From Elusimicrobiota bacterium (GTDB lineage: Bacteria > Elusimicrobiota > Elusimicrobia > FEN-1173), in assembly GCA_016722575.1 (NCBI GenBank), contig JADKIY010000002.1, positions 372,001-436,000 on the forward strand: a stretch of 64,000 nt of DNA, read 5' to 3'. This document shows, in pieces, positions 35,030 to 45,853 of this stretch (position 1 is its first letter; each line of letters opens with the position of its first letter). The notes beneath the pieces were generated by a model. That model ran no database searches, was not told where the DNA came from, and saw only the letters and a list, made by a program, of their open reading frames with translations. The translations under genes and the position numbers were made by a program.

Positions 35030-35125
35030 TCATTTCCCCTTTTTCATCGGCTGGGCCGCCTTCTTAAAAAACAAGCGCCCCGCGGGCAGGGCATCCAGCT
35101 CAACGGCGTCGCCTTCCTCAAAGTC
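35030..35125 (-). pseudogene. Second copy of the clpB 3' end (about 31 codons)
   Basis: The minus-strand reading D-F-E-E-G-D-A-V-E-L-D-A-L, then LFFKKAA and a stop matches the end of the intact clpB product at 23 of 31 positions. The nucleotide differences are mostly at third codon positions, so the copy looks like a divergent clpB end rather than a fresh duplication. It lies just downstream of the inserted gene at 35152, is only a C-terminal fragment, and cannot work as a protein. Confidence 0.8.
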
Positions 35126-35151
35126 CCCTGCCCGATTTTTCCGAGCCCCCC

Positions 35152-35582
35152 TCAAATTAATTTCGACAGCGTGTCTTTCGGGACCTGTGAAAGCAAGACC
35201 CGGTCCTCTTCCACCAAGGAATCCCACGTTGGACCGGAAAGATTAAGCAATTTCAAATGGGCGTAGTCCCAATAATTCTCCGATGGAAAATCCGTCAACA
35301 AATCCCACGGAGAAACATCCTCCTTCGTCCAAAGCACGACCAATCCGGGGAGAAGGGGACCCCCCCCCCTTTTTCGGTATTCTTCGGCAATCTCGTCAAG
35401 AAAGGGCAAGCGAGAGCGGAGAGACTCCCCGTTTTTTTCTTCCAAAATCAGGGCGGTTGGTTGAATCAAGTCCGGATCTATTTTCTCCAACTTGGCGCGC
35501 GTGGTCGCATCGTGCCTGGCGGTCACAATGCATTTGACCCGGGCCCCCGCCTTCGTTGTTTCTTGACCGGGATCCGTAGCCA

Positions 35583-35583
<1 letters not shown>
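35152..35583 (-). CDS. Hypothetical protein inserted between clpB and the extra clpB end
   Basis: 143 residues. GTG start at 35583 shares one base with the clpB stop (TAGTG), so translation is coupled. Sequence features: GARVKCIVTARHDATTRAKLEKIDPDLIQPTALILEEKNGESLRSRL, then LPGLVVLWTKEDVSPWDLLTDFPSENYWDYAHLKLLNLS. No signal peptide or membrane helix. The C-terminal helix (VEEDRVLLSQVPKDTLSKL) is acidic. No family recognised. The flanking clpB fragments suggest it arrived as part of an insertion. Confidence 0.68.
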
Positions 35584-38171
<2,588 letters not shown>

Positions 38172-38207
38172 GGGGCGCCTCCGTATTTCGACCGTCGATA
38201 CTTCCCT

Positions 38208-38236
38208 ATTCTATCAGACTTAGCACTCAGAGTCAA
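38208..38236 (-). promoter_or_regulatory. Sigma70-type promoter of clpB
   Basis: Minus strand TTGACT (38236-38231), 17-base spacer, TAGAAT (38213-38208). The same hexamers and spacing occur before the FnIII gene. The -35 lies inside the CIRCE element. Confidence 0.85.
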
Positions 38237-38246
38237 TGAGTGCTAG
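38220..38246. promoter_or_regulatory. CIRCE operator (HrcA binding site)
   Basis: TTAGCACTC, nine bases, GAGTGCTAG: only the last base departs from the consensus TTAGCACTC-N9-GAGTGCTAA. It covers the -35 and part of the spacer of the clpB promoter, so HrcA binding should block RNA polymerase. Confidence 0.95.
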
Positions 38247-38454
38247 TTTCGTTTTTCTTTCCCCTCACAACCACCATCATGGGCCTCCCCCCCCCGCCCA
38301 CACCCTGCACCGACTTCCAAGGCGCTCCGGACCAGCGGCCATGCCGCGCCTTTCCACATACAGGCACCGCAACTAGCGGCACAACCCCAGGTGTCCGGAG
38401 CTCTGCGACGGGCCGCCCTGAACCCGGGGTTTCCTAAGCAAAGATCAAATCAAC

Positions 38455-38478
38455 GTCGTGGGCCTCCCCGGCCCACAC
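38455..38478 (-). repeat. 24-bp palindromic repeat unit, inverted copy
   Basis: GTCGTGGGCCTCCCCGGCCC ACAC (given in two parts), the reverse complement of the unit at 39113 and 39207. GTGGGCC and GGCCCAC form the stem. Confidence 0.85.
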
Positions 38479-38517
38479 CCGGCAAATCAAATTCGCCGGG
38501 GGTTGCCCGGCGGCAAC

Positions 38518-38549
38518 CTACTTTTCTTTGGCCGCCCAAAGAAAAGTAG
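38518..38549. repeat. Hairpin element with 13-bp stem
   Basis: CTACTTTTCTTTG (38518-38530) and CAAAGAAAAGTAG (38537-38549) are perfect inverted repeats around GCCGCC. Confidence 0.85.
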
Positions 38550-39112
38550 GCAAAAGAAAACCGCCCCCGGGCGGCTTCCGCGCGCTTTTTTGAAGGAGCC
38601 CGGACCAACTCCCGGCCCTCTAAATCCCACGGGCCGGATCAGACAGGCCCGGGCCCGCGATCTTCAAAAAAGCGTGCTCAAAACGCCTCAAGGGGGATTT
38701 CAGCTACATAGGCATAGGCCAAAGCAAAGACCGAACAAAGATTTTGTTCAGGGTTTTTGCCTTTGCCTATGCCGGTGTTTCTAAGGGTCCCCATAAGGCG
38801 AATCGAGCACGACGTTTTGGCGGCTGTGGTGCGGCCCGTTGTGCCGCCGATAGGCTTTTGAGGCGTGCCGGCCCTGTTTTGGCGGCGGCAGCCGACAAGG
38901 GACCGTCCCGCCCGACTAAGATATCCGAAGTCGGGACAGCACCGACGATTGATATCAAAGTAGGGCGGTGCCGGGGCCGGTGTTTGGCCCACGTGAGGGC
39001 CCGGGGGGGGGGGAGGGACGAGGGCCACCGCCAAAACGGCGCGCGCAGGCCGACCGGGGCGCGTTTTTGGGTCCAGGGCCATTTTTGCGCGTCCAAAAAT
39101 GGCCTTGGCCGG

Positions 39113-39136
39113 GTGTGGGCCGGGGAGGCCCACGAC
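39113..39136 (+). repeat. 24-bp palindromic repeat unit, direct copy 1
   Basis: GTGTGGGCCGGGGAGGCCCA CGAC (two parts), identical to the copy at 39207 and the reverse complement of 38455. Confidence 0.85.
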
Positions 39137-39206
39137 TTGAGTCACCCGGGTCCAGGGCGGCGCGCCTGGGAAGTTGGTTTTTGGTTAAAGGGATTTCAAC
39201 TGCCGA

Positions 39207-39230
39207 GTGTGGGCCGGGGAGGCCCACGAC
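39207..39230 (+). repeat. 24-bp palindromic repeat unit, direct copy 2
   Basis: Identical to 39113-39136; 94 bases apart. Confidence 0.85.
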
Positions 39231-39274
39231 GTTTGTTTGAAGTTTGAGGCGAAGGGTTAAACGAGAGGGGAAAA

Positions 39275-39832
39275 CTAAATAGAGGGGGCCGCGTTCACGT
39301 GGTTCATGGCCGCGTCAAACCCCTCGGAGAGAACGGAACCGACCGCGTCGGCGGTCTGCTCCGCCAATTCCTTCACGGTGTCCTTGTCCATTTTCTTGAG
39401 AACGTAATCTTTGGGGTCCATCCCCGGCGGCACCGGCCCCACCCCGACCCGAAGCCGGGGGATGTCCTCGGTGCCGAAGGTTCGGATCACGGAATCCAAC
39501 CCGTTGTGGCCGCCGGCGCTCCCCTTCTTGCGAAGGCGGAGGCGGCCCCAAGGGAGGGCGAAGTCGTCGCAGACGATGAGGGTTTCGGCGGCGGGGATGT
39601 GCCACCAGTGGCTGGCCCACTGCAGGGGCTCGCCGGACACGTTCATCAGGGAATGGGCCTTGACCAACCGCACGTCGCCCTTGTGGGCGGCGACCACCCG
39701 GCCCTTCTGCTCTTCCCAGGTAAGTTTCAGGCGCCGGACCAAAACGTCCAGCGCCTGAAACCCGATGTTGTGGGGCGTGAGATCGTATTTCTTTTCGTCG
39801 TTGCCGAGCCCGGCGACAAGACGAATCGACAC
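39275..39832 (-). CDS. pth: Peptidyl-tRNA hydrolase
   Basis: 185 residues. Family blocks: RLVAGLGN at the N-terminus, YDLTPHNIGFQALDVL with the catalytic His in HNIGF, SLMNVSGEP, LIVCDDFALPWGRLRLRKKGSAGGHNGLDS, and the C-terminal IPRLRVGVGPVP. The second residue pair after GLGN is DE instead of the usual PG, a minor oddity. It recycles peptidyl-tRNA dropped from ribosomes. Last gene of the glmU-prs-rplY-pth run, an order found in many bacteria. Confidence 0.97.
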   Translation of the reverse strand: MSIRLVAGLGNDEKKYDLTPHNIGFQALDVLVRRLKLTWEEQKGRVVAAHKGDVRLVKAHSLMNVSGEPLQWASHWWHIPAAETLIVCDDFALPWGRLRLRKKGSAGGHNGLDSVIRTFGTEDIPRLRVGVGPVPPGMDPKDYVLKKMDKDTVKELAEQTADAVGSVLSEGFDAAMNHVNAAPSI

Positions 39833-39844
39833 GTCGGCCGGCCT

Positions 39845-40600
39845 TTATTTCTTCCCGGCGGCCGGCGCGGCGGCTTTGCCCGCGTCTTTCCCGGCGGGAG
39901 CGGCGGCGCCCTTCGCGGGGGCGGCTCCGCCCTTGGCGGCGGGAGCGGCGGCGCCTTCTTCGCCTTCCTCGGGCTTCTTGCCCTTGGCGATGACTTCCGG
40001 TTCCGTGCCGGTGGGCGCGGCCGTGGCGGGCGTGGCGACTTCCTCTTCGGCGGGCGCGACGATGTTGACGACCAAGCTGCCGCCGTCAATCAAGGACTCG
40101 ACGCCCTTGGGAAGGGCGAGGTCTTTCACCTTCACGCCCTGGTTGATCTGGAGGGCGGAGACGTCGATGTTGATCCCGTCCGGGATGTCGGCGGGCAGGC
40201 AGCGCACGCGCAGTTCCCGGAGGATGTGCTCCAAAATGCCGCCCGAGAGCTTCACGCCCGGGGCTTCGCCGACAATGTGGAGCGGGACGTTGACTTCGAG
40301 CTTCTCCGTCATGGAGACGCGCTGGAAGTCCACGTGCACGATGTTGTGGGTCAGGAAATCCCGTTGGAGGTCCTTCAAGAGCACGGTTTCCCCCGCGCCG
40401 GCCACCTGCAAGTTCATGATCACGTTCGTTCCGTGGCCCTTCAAGACCTGGAACAGGCTTTTGCCGTCGATCGTCAGCGGGGCCGAATCTTTCTGGCCCC
40501 CGTAGACCACGGCCGGAATCCGTCCGGCGGCCCGCAACTGCCGGCGGACGCCCTTGCTCGTCAATTCGCGCCGTTCGGCGCCCAATTCAATCGTCTTCAT
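39845..40600 (-). CDS. rplY: 50S ribosomal protein L25/CTC with long C-terminal tail
   Basis: 251 residues: N-terminal 5S-rRNA-binding domain (KTIELGAERRELTSKGVRRQLRAAGRIPAVVYGG, then LFQVLKGHGTNVIMNLQ), the CTC-type C-domain (VPLHIVGEAPGVKLSGGILEHILRELRVRCLPADIPDGINIDVS), and an unusual 50-residue tail rich in Ala, Pro and Gly (GAAAPAAKGGAAPAKGAAAPAG) that is expected to be disordered. L25/CTC binds 5S rRNA in the large subunit. It lies 12 bases upstream of pth. Confidence 0.96.
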   Translation of the reverse strand: MKTIELGAERRELTSKGVRRQLRAAGRIPAVVYGGQKDSAPLTIDGKSLFQVLKGHGTNVIMNLQVAGAGETVLLKDLQRDFLTHNIVHVDFQRVSMTEKLEVNVPLHIVGEAPGVKLSGGILEHILRELRVRCLPADIPDGINIDVSALQINQGVKVKDLALPKGVESLIDGGSLVVNIVAPAEEEVATPATAAPTGTEPEVIAKGKKPEEGEEGAAAPAAKGGAAPAKGAAAPAGKDAGKAAAPAAGKK

Positions 40601-40630
40601 GGACTCGATACCTCTCTTGGTTTTGAAAAA

Positions 40631-41590
40631 TCAAATAAACATTTCGCTGATGGACCGCTCGCCGTGAATCCGGGCGATGGCCTCCGCCAGAAGCGGCGCC
40701 ACCGACAACACCCGGATGCGCGCCGCGTCTTTGTGACTGAGCGGAATACTGTTGGTGATGACCAATTCCTCCACGGGGGAGGCGTTCAAGCGCTCGATGG
40801 CCGGGCCCGCCAGCACCCCGTGGGCCGCCGCCGCCAGAATTTTGATCGCCCCGGACTCTTTCAAGGCCTGGGCCGCTTTGACCAGCGTGCCGCCGGTGTC
40901 CACCAAATCGTCGATGATGAGGGCGATCTTGCCCTTCACGTCGCCCACCACGTGCATCACGGCCGCTTCCCGGGGGGAGAGCCGCCGCTTGTCGATGATG
41001 GCAAGGCCGGACTCCAGCCGCTTCGCGAAGGCCCGGGCCCGCTCCACGCCGCCGGCGTCGGGCGAGACCACCACCAAGTCCTCGGTGCGGATCTTTTTCT
41101 TCTGGAAATAGGCCACCAGCACCGGGTTGGCGTAGAGATGATCCACGGGGATGTCGAAGAACCCCTGGATCTGGCCCGCGTGCAGGTCCATGGTTAAAAC
41201 GCGATTGACGCCCGCCGCCTCGATCATCTTGGAGACCAGCTTGGCCGAGATGGGCACGCGGGGCTCCGCCTTGCGGTCCTGCCGGCCGTAGCCGAAATAG
41301 GGGATCACCGCGGTGATGCGGCGGGCGGAGGCGCGCTTCAGGGCGTCCACCAGGAGCAGGAGCTCCATCAAATTGTCGTTGGCCGGGAAGCTCGTGGGCT
41401 GGATAATAAAGCAGTCCGCGCCGCGCACGTTCTCCTGAATCTTCACTTCCACTTCCCCGTCGGGAAACCGGCCGACGCTGGCCTGGCCCACGTGGGTCTT
41501 CAGGACTTTGGCGATTTCCTGCGCCAGGTCCGGGTGCGCGTTGCCCGCGAAAAGTTTCAAAGGCGCTTCGGTGGAAATCGAGGGTTTCAT
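40631..41590 (-). CDS. prs: Ribose-phosphate pyrophosphokinase
   Basis: 319 residues from ATG 41590 (MKPSISTEAPLKLFAGN); an in-frame ATG at 41626 would add 12 residues and overlap glmU. Key blocks: FPDGEVEVKIQENVRG, PYFGYGRQDRK, MDLHAGQIQGFFDIPVDHL, VVSPDAGGVERARAFAKRL and the PRPP loop IIDDLVDTGGTL. It makes PRPP for nucleotides, histidine and tryptophan. AAGGAA precedes the chosen ATG by about 11 bases. Co-transcribed with glmU and rplY, 30 bases upstream of the latter. Confidence 0.96.
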   Translation of the reverse strand: MKPSISTEAPLKLFAGNAHPDLAQEIAKVLKTHVGQASVGRFPDGEVEVKIQENVRGADCFIIQPTSFPANDNLMELLLLVDALKRASARRITAVIPYFGYGRQDRKAEPRVPISAKLVSKMIEAAGVNRVLTMDLHAGQIQGFFDIPVDHLYANPVLVAYFQKKKIRTEDLVVVSPDAGGVERARAFAKRLESGLAIIDKRRLSPREAAVMHVVGDVKGKIALIIDDLVDTGGTLVKAAQALKESGAIKILAAAAHGVLAGPAIERLNASPVEELVITNSIPLSHKDAARIRVLSVAPLLAEAIARIHGERSISEMFI

Positions 41591-41612
41591 GGGTTTGGTT
41601 TGTTCCTTCGCG

Positions 41613-43007
41613 TTAGTGAGAAGCATGTCGCCTCATCTCGTTCCGTTTTGTTTTGGCCCACCCGGGCTTGACCACCGCGGGGGATCGCTCCAGAGCCAGC
41701 GCGTCCGTCGGAACGTCCCGGGTGAGCGTCGACCCGGCCCCCACCACGGCCCCGGGACCGACCCGGAGCGGCGCCACCAAATTCGCGTTGGAGCCGATGA
41801 ACGCCCCGGCGCCGATGACCGTCGGGTGTTTCGAATAGCCGTCGTAGTTGCAGGTGATGACGCCGGCGCCGATGTTCACGCCCGCGCCCACCGTCGCGTC
41901 GCCCAGATACGTCAGATGGCCGGCTTTGACGCCCGCCGCCAGCCGGGACTTCTTGATCTCCACAAAATTGCCGACCCGGGCGTTGGCGCCGATGTCCGTC
42001 CCCGAGCGCAAATGGGCGAAGGGCCCCACCTGGGCGCCCCGGCCCACTCGGGCGCCGGTTGAAAACGTCGCGCGCACCTGGGCGCCGTCGGCCACCGCCG
42101 TGTCTTCCAGCCGGGCGAAGGGGCCCACCCGGCACCCGCGGCCGATGGTCGTGCGCCCCACCAAGAACGTGTTCGGTTCGATCACCGTGTCGCGGCCCAC
42201 GCGGACGGTGGCGTCCACCCGGGTGGTCGCGGGGTCCAGCACCGTCACCCCGCCGTCCATCAAGGCGTCCACGGCCCGGCGGTTCAACAGCCGGTCGGCC
42301 TCCGCCAGTTCCCGGCGGTTGTTGACGCCCAAAATCTCATCGCCGTCGGGCAGGCAGTGGGCCCCCACGCGGCGGCCCCGGGCGACGAAATAGGCGATCA
42401 CGTCGGTGATGTAATACTCGCCCTTGGCGTTGTCCGGGCGGAGGCGCTTTAACCCCTCCAACAAATCCCGAACGCGAAAACAGTAGGTGCCGGAGTTGAT
42501 TTCCCGGATGGCGCGGTCTTCGGGGCTCGCGTCCCGGTGCTCCACGATGGCCCGGGGGCGGTCGTCCAACCCCCGGCGGATGCGCCCGTAGCCCGCGGGG
42601 TCGGCCACGGCGGCCGTCAAAAGCGTGGCGGCGTTCTTTTCCCGACGGTGGCGGGCCACCAGGGCTTTCAAGGTTTGGGGCCGGATGAGCGGCGCGTCGC
42701 CGCAGAGGACCACCACGTCCCCCCCGCGTCGGGCCAGCCAGGCGGCGGCCGGACGAACGGCGTCGCCGGACCCCCGGCGTTCCTTTTGAATGAAAAAGAA
42801 CAAATTTTTCCGGCCCGCCAGGCTTTCCTTCACCCGGTCCGCGCCCCGCCCCAAGACCACCCCGGCGGCGCCCTTCAAGGGGCCGGCGGCTTCCAGCACG
42901 TGTTCCAAAAGGCTCCGACCGGCCGCCCGGTGAAGGACTTTGGGCAAATCGGATTTCATCCGGGTGCCTTCCCCGGCCGCGAGAACAAGAACGTTGATGG
43001 AATTCAA
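41613..43007 (-). CDS. glmU: Bifunctional UDP-GlcNAc pyrophosphorylase / GlcN-1-P acetyltransferase
   Basis: 464 residues. The N-terminal uridylyltransferase domain has LVLAAGEGTRMKSDLPKVLH and VVVLCGDAPLIRP; the C-terminal left-handed beta-helix has hexapeptide runs (FVEIKKSRLAAGVKAGHLTYLGDATVGAGVNIGAGVITCNYDG with the catalytic His in GHLTYLGD, and VAPLRVGPGAVVGAGS). It makes UDP-GlcNAc for peptidoglycan and LPS. The start is a TTG at 43007 without a Shine-Dalgarno; a TAAAAC lies 7 bases before it, so it too may be leaderless, though no good -35 was found. The gene follows tRNA-Gln on the same strand. Confidence 0.95.
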   Translation of the reverse strand: MNSINVLVLAAGEGTRMKSDLPKVLHRAAGRSLLEHVLEAAGPLKGAAGVVLGRGADRVKESLAGRKNLFFFIQKERRGSGDAVRPAAAWLARRGGDVVVLCGDAPLIRPQTLKALVARHRREKNAATLLTAAVADPAGYGRIRRGLDDRPRAIVEHRDASPEDRAIREINSGTYCFRVRDLLEGLKRLRPDNAKGEYYITDVIAYFVARGRRVGAHCLPDGDEILGVNNRRELAEADRLLNRRAVDALMDGGVTVLDPATTRVDATVRVGRDTVIEPNTFLVGRTTIGRGCRVGPFARLEDTAVADGAQVRATFSTGARVGRGAQVGPFAHLRSGTDIGANARVGNFVEIKKSRLAAGVKAGHLTYLGDATVGAGVNIGAGVITCNYDGYSKHPTVIGAGAFIGSNANLVAPLRVGPGAVVGAGSTLTRDVPTDALALERSPAVVKPGWAKTKRNEMRRHASH

Positions 43008-43128
43008 GAGAGAAGTTTTAGCCTAAAAGAACGGCGGTATTTTAGCAAAATTTCGCCCAATTGTGGAGACACGGCCCGCGAATCAACGCGACCCCCTCCG
43101 GGTTCGCCGGGATAACGCGGCCTGCTTT

Positions 43129-43155
43129 TAAAAGAACATTCCTGGGGCGCTAGGA
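43129..43155 (-). repeat. Partial copy of the tRNA-Gln 3' end
   Basis: 27 bases matching 43173-43199 with one mismatch; the shared part runs from the trailer to the acceptor and first T-arm bases. The match breaks at 43156, before the rest of the T arm, so it is not a working tRNA. 44 bases separate the two copies. Confidence 0.75.
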
Positions 43156-43185
43156 CAACGCTTCCCGTCTGATAAAAGAACATCC

Positions 43186-43257
<72 letters not shown>

Positions 43258-43385
43258 GGGATGTTCTCCTCAAAAAGGGAAACGCTTCGTTGAGCGGATA
43301 TCCGCTACCATTAAACGTCGCTCTCTTCAACCGCGAACCCGGAAAGGGTGGCTCCGCTCGGTGCCGTGCCGGATTGTCGGACGGC

Positions 43386-43429
<44 letters not shown>

Positions 43430-43578
43430 CTGACGACGAAAATGGTTTTGTTGAACCGCCGCCACGCGTCAAGCGGCGAGACATCATATTAAATAAATCC
43501 CGCCGCGCGGACCTCTTCCGGGCCATCGCGACGACCTTTCGTGTTTTCGGCGTTCCCCTCCAATCGACGGGGGACTTG

Positions 43579-43587
43579 TGTTATACT
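43579..43587 (+). promoter_or_regulatory. Extended -10 promoter upstream of the TPR gene
   Basis: TGTTATACT, 56 bases before the ATG at 43644. No clear -35, as allowed for extended -10 promoters. Confidence 0.5.
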
Positions 43588-43643
43588 CACACAACGCGAC
43601 GACGCGGCGGCAACGCACACGAATGGAAGGGGGACGATTTCCG

Positions 43644-44816
43644 ATGGTGAAGGACGGACCGGCCGGTGGTTCCCGCGTGTCCCTCGACCCCCGCCAAATT
43701 CCGAAACTGGAATCGGAATCCGACGCCGCCGAAGCGGCCGGAAATTGCCTGGCCGCCCTCCCCCCTCGCCGAGACCTGCTCGCTCTTATCCAAGGCCTTC
43801 AAGGGGCGGAGAATGCCAAGCTGGTTCCCCACCTTCGGCGCCTTTCCGTTTACCAGGAAAAAATGGGCTTTTTGAACGACGCCGAACGGTCCATCGCCCT
43901 TTCCCTGCGCATCAACGAAAAAACGCCCATGGAAAGCACCCCCGAGATCGCCCGGGACTTGGCGCTCCTGGGCCGCCTCCAAATTCGCCGCCGAGCTCAC
44001 GCCGAGGCCGAGGCGGCCCTGACCCGCGGCATCAAGATCTCGCGCATCGTCTTTGGGGACGATCGATCGGAAACGGCCCTGGCTTGGACGCACTGGGGCG
44101 ATCTCATGGCCGACCGGGGGCGATTCGAGGAAGCCTCGGACGGCTACGGAAAAGCCATGGTCGTCTGGCACAAAATGCTCCGGCGGGAAGCCGCCGAAGC
44201 GGCCGAAACGATGAGGCGCCAGGCCCGCCTCCTTGAGCTTCGCGGCGACAGCGCAAAAGCCGAGCCGATCCTGCAGGAAGCCATGGACCACCGGGAAAAA
44301 ACCCTGGGCCCCAACACCCCCGGGTTGGCCGGCGACCTGCTGGCCCTGGCTCGTTACCACAACCGAGCGGGGCTGTTTCGGAAATCCCTGCCGCTTTTGG
44401 GGCGCGCCCTGGAAATTCGCCAAACCGCCCAAGGCCCAAACCACCCGGACCTGGCGGAGATCCTCCTGGCGTCGGGCGACGCCCTGGGTCGTCAGGGCGA
44501 CCTGATGCAGGCGGAGGAGTTTTTTCTCAAGGCCCTGCGCCTGCTCGAACAAAATCGCGGTCCCCAATGCCCGGATTTGGCCGGCGGTTTGAACGATCTC
44601 GCCGCCTTATACTATGATCACAGCCATTACAAAGAAGCCGAACCGCTGCTTCGGCAGTCGATCGACATCCTTCAAAACGTGTACGGGCCGAATTACCCGG
44701 AAGTTTCGACCGGACTCAATAATTTAATGATGTGCCTCCAGTCCTTGGGCCGAATCGACGAAATGGAAGCCATCAAACACCAATTGATTGAAAGGGCCCG
44801 CCAGTTCGGGCGATAA
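43644..44816 (+). CDS. TPR repeat protein (kinesin-light-chain-type repeats)
   Basis: 390 residues. TPR_12/KLC-like repeats of 42 residues: EIARDLALLGRLQIRRRAHAEAEAALTRGIKISRIVFGDD, PGLAGDLLALARYHNRAGLFRKSLPLLGRALEIRQTAQGPNHPDLAEILLASGDALGRQGDLMQAEEFFLKALRLLEQNRGPQ, and CPDLAGGLNDLAALYYDHSHYKEAEPLLRQSIDILQNVYGPNYPEVSTGLNNL. About six repeats. No signal peptide, so probably cytoplasmic scaffold. The ATG at 43644 is chosen because the upstream in-frame ATG at 43623 is too close to the promoter for a good Shine-Dalgarno; either is possible. One base separates it from the next gene. Confidence 0.85.
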   Translation: MVKDGPAGGSRVSLDPRQIPKLESESDAAEAAGNCLAALPPRRDLLALIQGLQGAENAKLVPHLRRLSVYQEKMGFLNDAERSIALSLRINEKTPMESTPEIARDLALLGRLQIRRRAHAEAEAALTRGIKISRIVFGDDRSETALAWTHWGDLMADRGRFEEASDGYGKAMVVWHKMLRREAAEAAETMRRQARLLELRGDSAKAEPILQEAMDHREKTLGPNTPGLAGDLLALARYHNRAGLFRKSLPLLGRALEIRQTAQGPNHPDLAEILLASGDALGRQGDLMQAEEFFLKALRLLEQNRGPQCPDLAGGLNDLAALYYDHSHYKEAEPLLRQSIDILQNVYGPNYPEVSTGLNNLMMCLQSLGRIDEMEAIKHQLIERARQFGR

Positions 44817-44817
44817 A

Positions 44818-45723
44818 ATGGAACCCCTGGATCCCCATCTCCGCCGTGTGTTCCAACCCCGCCAGCGACGCGGACTCTTGTCCTTCCGCCGGCGCCGGGA
44901 TCTGGTCTTCTTTGTTGTCTGCCTCTCGGGCCTTCTGATCGGACTGATTTCACTGGCCGTGGCTTTGGTGATCGTGAATCGCCGCTCCGCGCCGGCCCCC
45001 GACCCCTCCGCGGAAGCGGTCGAACCGCCGCCTCTGGAAACGCCTCCCCCGGCTCCCGCCCCGTTTACGGAGCCGACGCCGGCCGCGCCCGTGAATCCGG
45101 CGGAATCAACGCCACCGCCCGCCCCAGTCTCATCGGAAATAAACGCGCCGCCCCCCTCCTCGACCGTCGACGGCGAAGACGGGGCGGGTTCCCCCGATCC
45201 GGACAAGAAAACGATACCGCCCCTGGCCGCGGCCAAACCGGCCGACTTTCCCCGGCTGGCGTCCCCCTACGTTTTGCTGTCCAACAACCGTCCCATGAAA
45301 ATCGACGCGGACACGACCTCGGAGATCATCGCGGAAACGATCGTCGGCGGCGGCCAACCCGCCCTAAAAATTCGCTACCAGTTGGTGCAAGGCCGTTGGG
45401 TTCGGGTGTCCTATAAGACTCCCGCCGACCTTCGGGGGGCGCGTTCGGTGAGCCTGGCCTTCCGCGTGGAAGGCAAAGTCAACACCATCGAATTTGGCGT
45501 GATTGACGACGACGGCACCGTGGCGAGCGTCGCCTGGTCCAAAATATTGGAGTCGACCGTCTGGGCCACCGAGGAAGTCCCCGTGGAGAACCTGGCCCTC
45601 TCCGGCGGGGACGGGACTATGGACTGGTCCCACGTGCGCACCGTGTACGTCCGGATATCCAAAGCACGCGGGGTCAAAGGCGGAAAAGGCACCGTTCTGG
45701 TGCGGGCCATTAAAATCCTTTAA
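44818..45723 (+). CDS. Membrane-anchored protein with proline-rich linker and CBM-like C-terminal domain
   Basis: 301 residues. A basic N-terminus (HLRRVFQPRQRRGLLSFRRRRD) and one helix (LVFFVVCLSGLLIGLISLAVALVIV) place the N-terminus inside the cytoplasm. A 100-residue proline- and alanine-rich linker spans about 58-150. The C-terminal domain (YVLLSNNRPMKIDADTTSEIIAE, LKIRYQLVQGRWVRVSYKTPADLRGARSVSLAFRVEG, VEFGVIDDDG-like strands, VYVRISKARGVKGGKGTVLVRAI) resembles a jelly-roll carbohydrate-binding module (CBM11/CBM30 style). Binding is an inference. Stop-to-start spacing from the TPR gene is one base. Confidence 0.72.
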   Translation: MEPLDPHLRRVFQPRQRRGLLSFRRRRDLVFFVVCLSGLLIGLISLAVALVIVNRRSAPAPDPSAEAVEPPPLETPPPAPAPFTEPTPAAPVNPAESTPPPAPVSSEINAPPPSSTVDGEDGAGSPDPDKKTIPPLAAAKPADFPRLASPYVLLSNNRPMKIDADTTSEIIAETIVGGGQPALKIRYQLVQGRWVRVSYKTPADLRGARSVSLAFRVEGKVNTIEFGVIDDDGTVASVAWSKILESTVWATEEVPVENLALSGGDGTMDWSHVRTVYVRISKARGVKGGKGTVLVRAIKIL

Positions 45724-45759
45724 TCCATCCGGCGGCCCCCTCCCGGCCCCCCGTCGCGA

Positions 45760-45788
45760 TTGACTTCGACTCCCCTCCGTGTTAGAAT
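45760..45788 (+). promoter_or_regulatory. Sigma70-type promoter of the FnIII gene
   Basis: TTGACT (45760-45765), 17 bases, TAGAAT (45783-45788), the same hexamers as clpB. Transcription should start near 45795, which excludes the in-frame GTG at 45779 as start codon. Confidence 0.85.
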
Positions 45789-45853
45789 CAGCCCGCTTCC
45801 GTCCGACATCCCGGATCCTTTCTCACGCTCTCTTCCTATTTAAAGGACACAGT

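Larger units (their letters stand above)
38247..39274. repeat. Non-coding, hairpin-rich repeat region between clpB and pth
   Basis: About 1 kb without a supportable gene. It carries a 24-bp palindromic element three times (inverted at 38455-38478; direct at 39113-39136 and 39207-39230) with a degenerate copy near 38281. Further hairpins: CTACTTTTCTTTG/CAAAGAAAAGTAG (38518-38549), arms CGCGCTTTTTTGAAG and CTTCAAAAAAGCGTG (38580-38675), GAACAA/TTGTTC inside larger arms (38709-38774), and GGCCATTTTTG/CAAAAATGGCC (39077-39104). Short ORFs here read through the repeats and have no protein signature. The CTACTTTTCTTTG element resembles interspersed repeats I know from several GC-rich bacteria, where they are often mis-called as proteins. 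Confidence 0.75.

Noticed and set aside
35030..35227. A 65-residue protein containing the extra clpB tail.
   Set aside because: The N-terminal half is not homologous to anything visible and the rest is a fragment of clpB; better read as a remnant.
38453..39232. Possible CRISPR array built from the 24-bp repeats.
   Set aside because: Only three copies, one inverted, with unequal spacing, and no cas genes nearby.
38458..39247. Short ORFs in the repeat region, some with PKKSRQKK-like translations.
   Set aside because: They run through hairpin repeats in several frames, lack start signals and have no protein signature; the pattern is that of repeat DNA.
43578..43643. TPR protein start at 43578 (TTG-like opening).
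   Set aside because: It overlaps the promoter -10 and has no Shine-Dalgarno.
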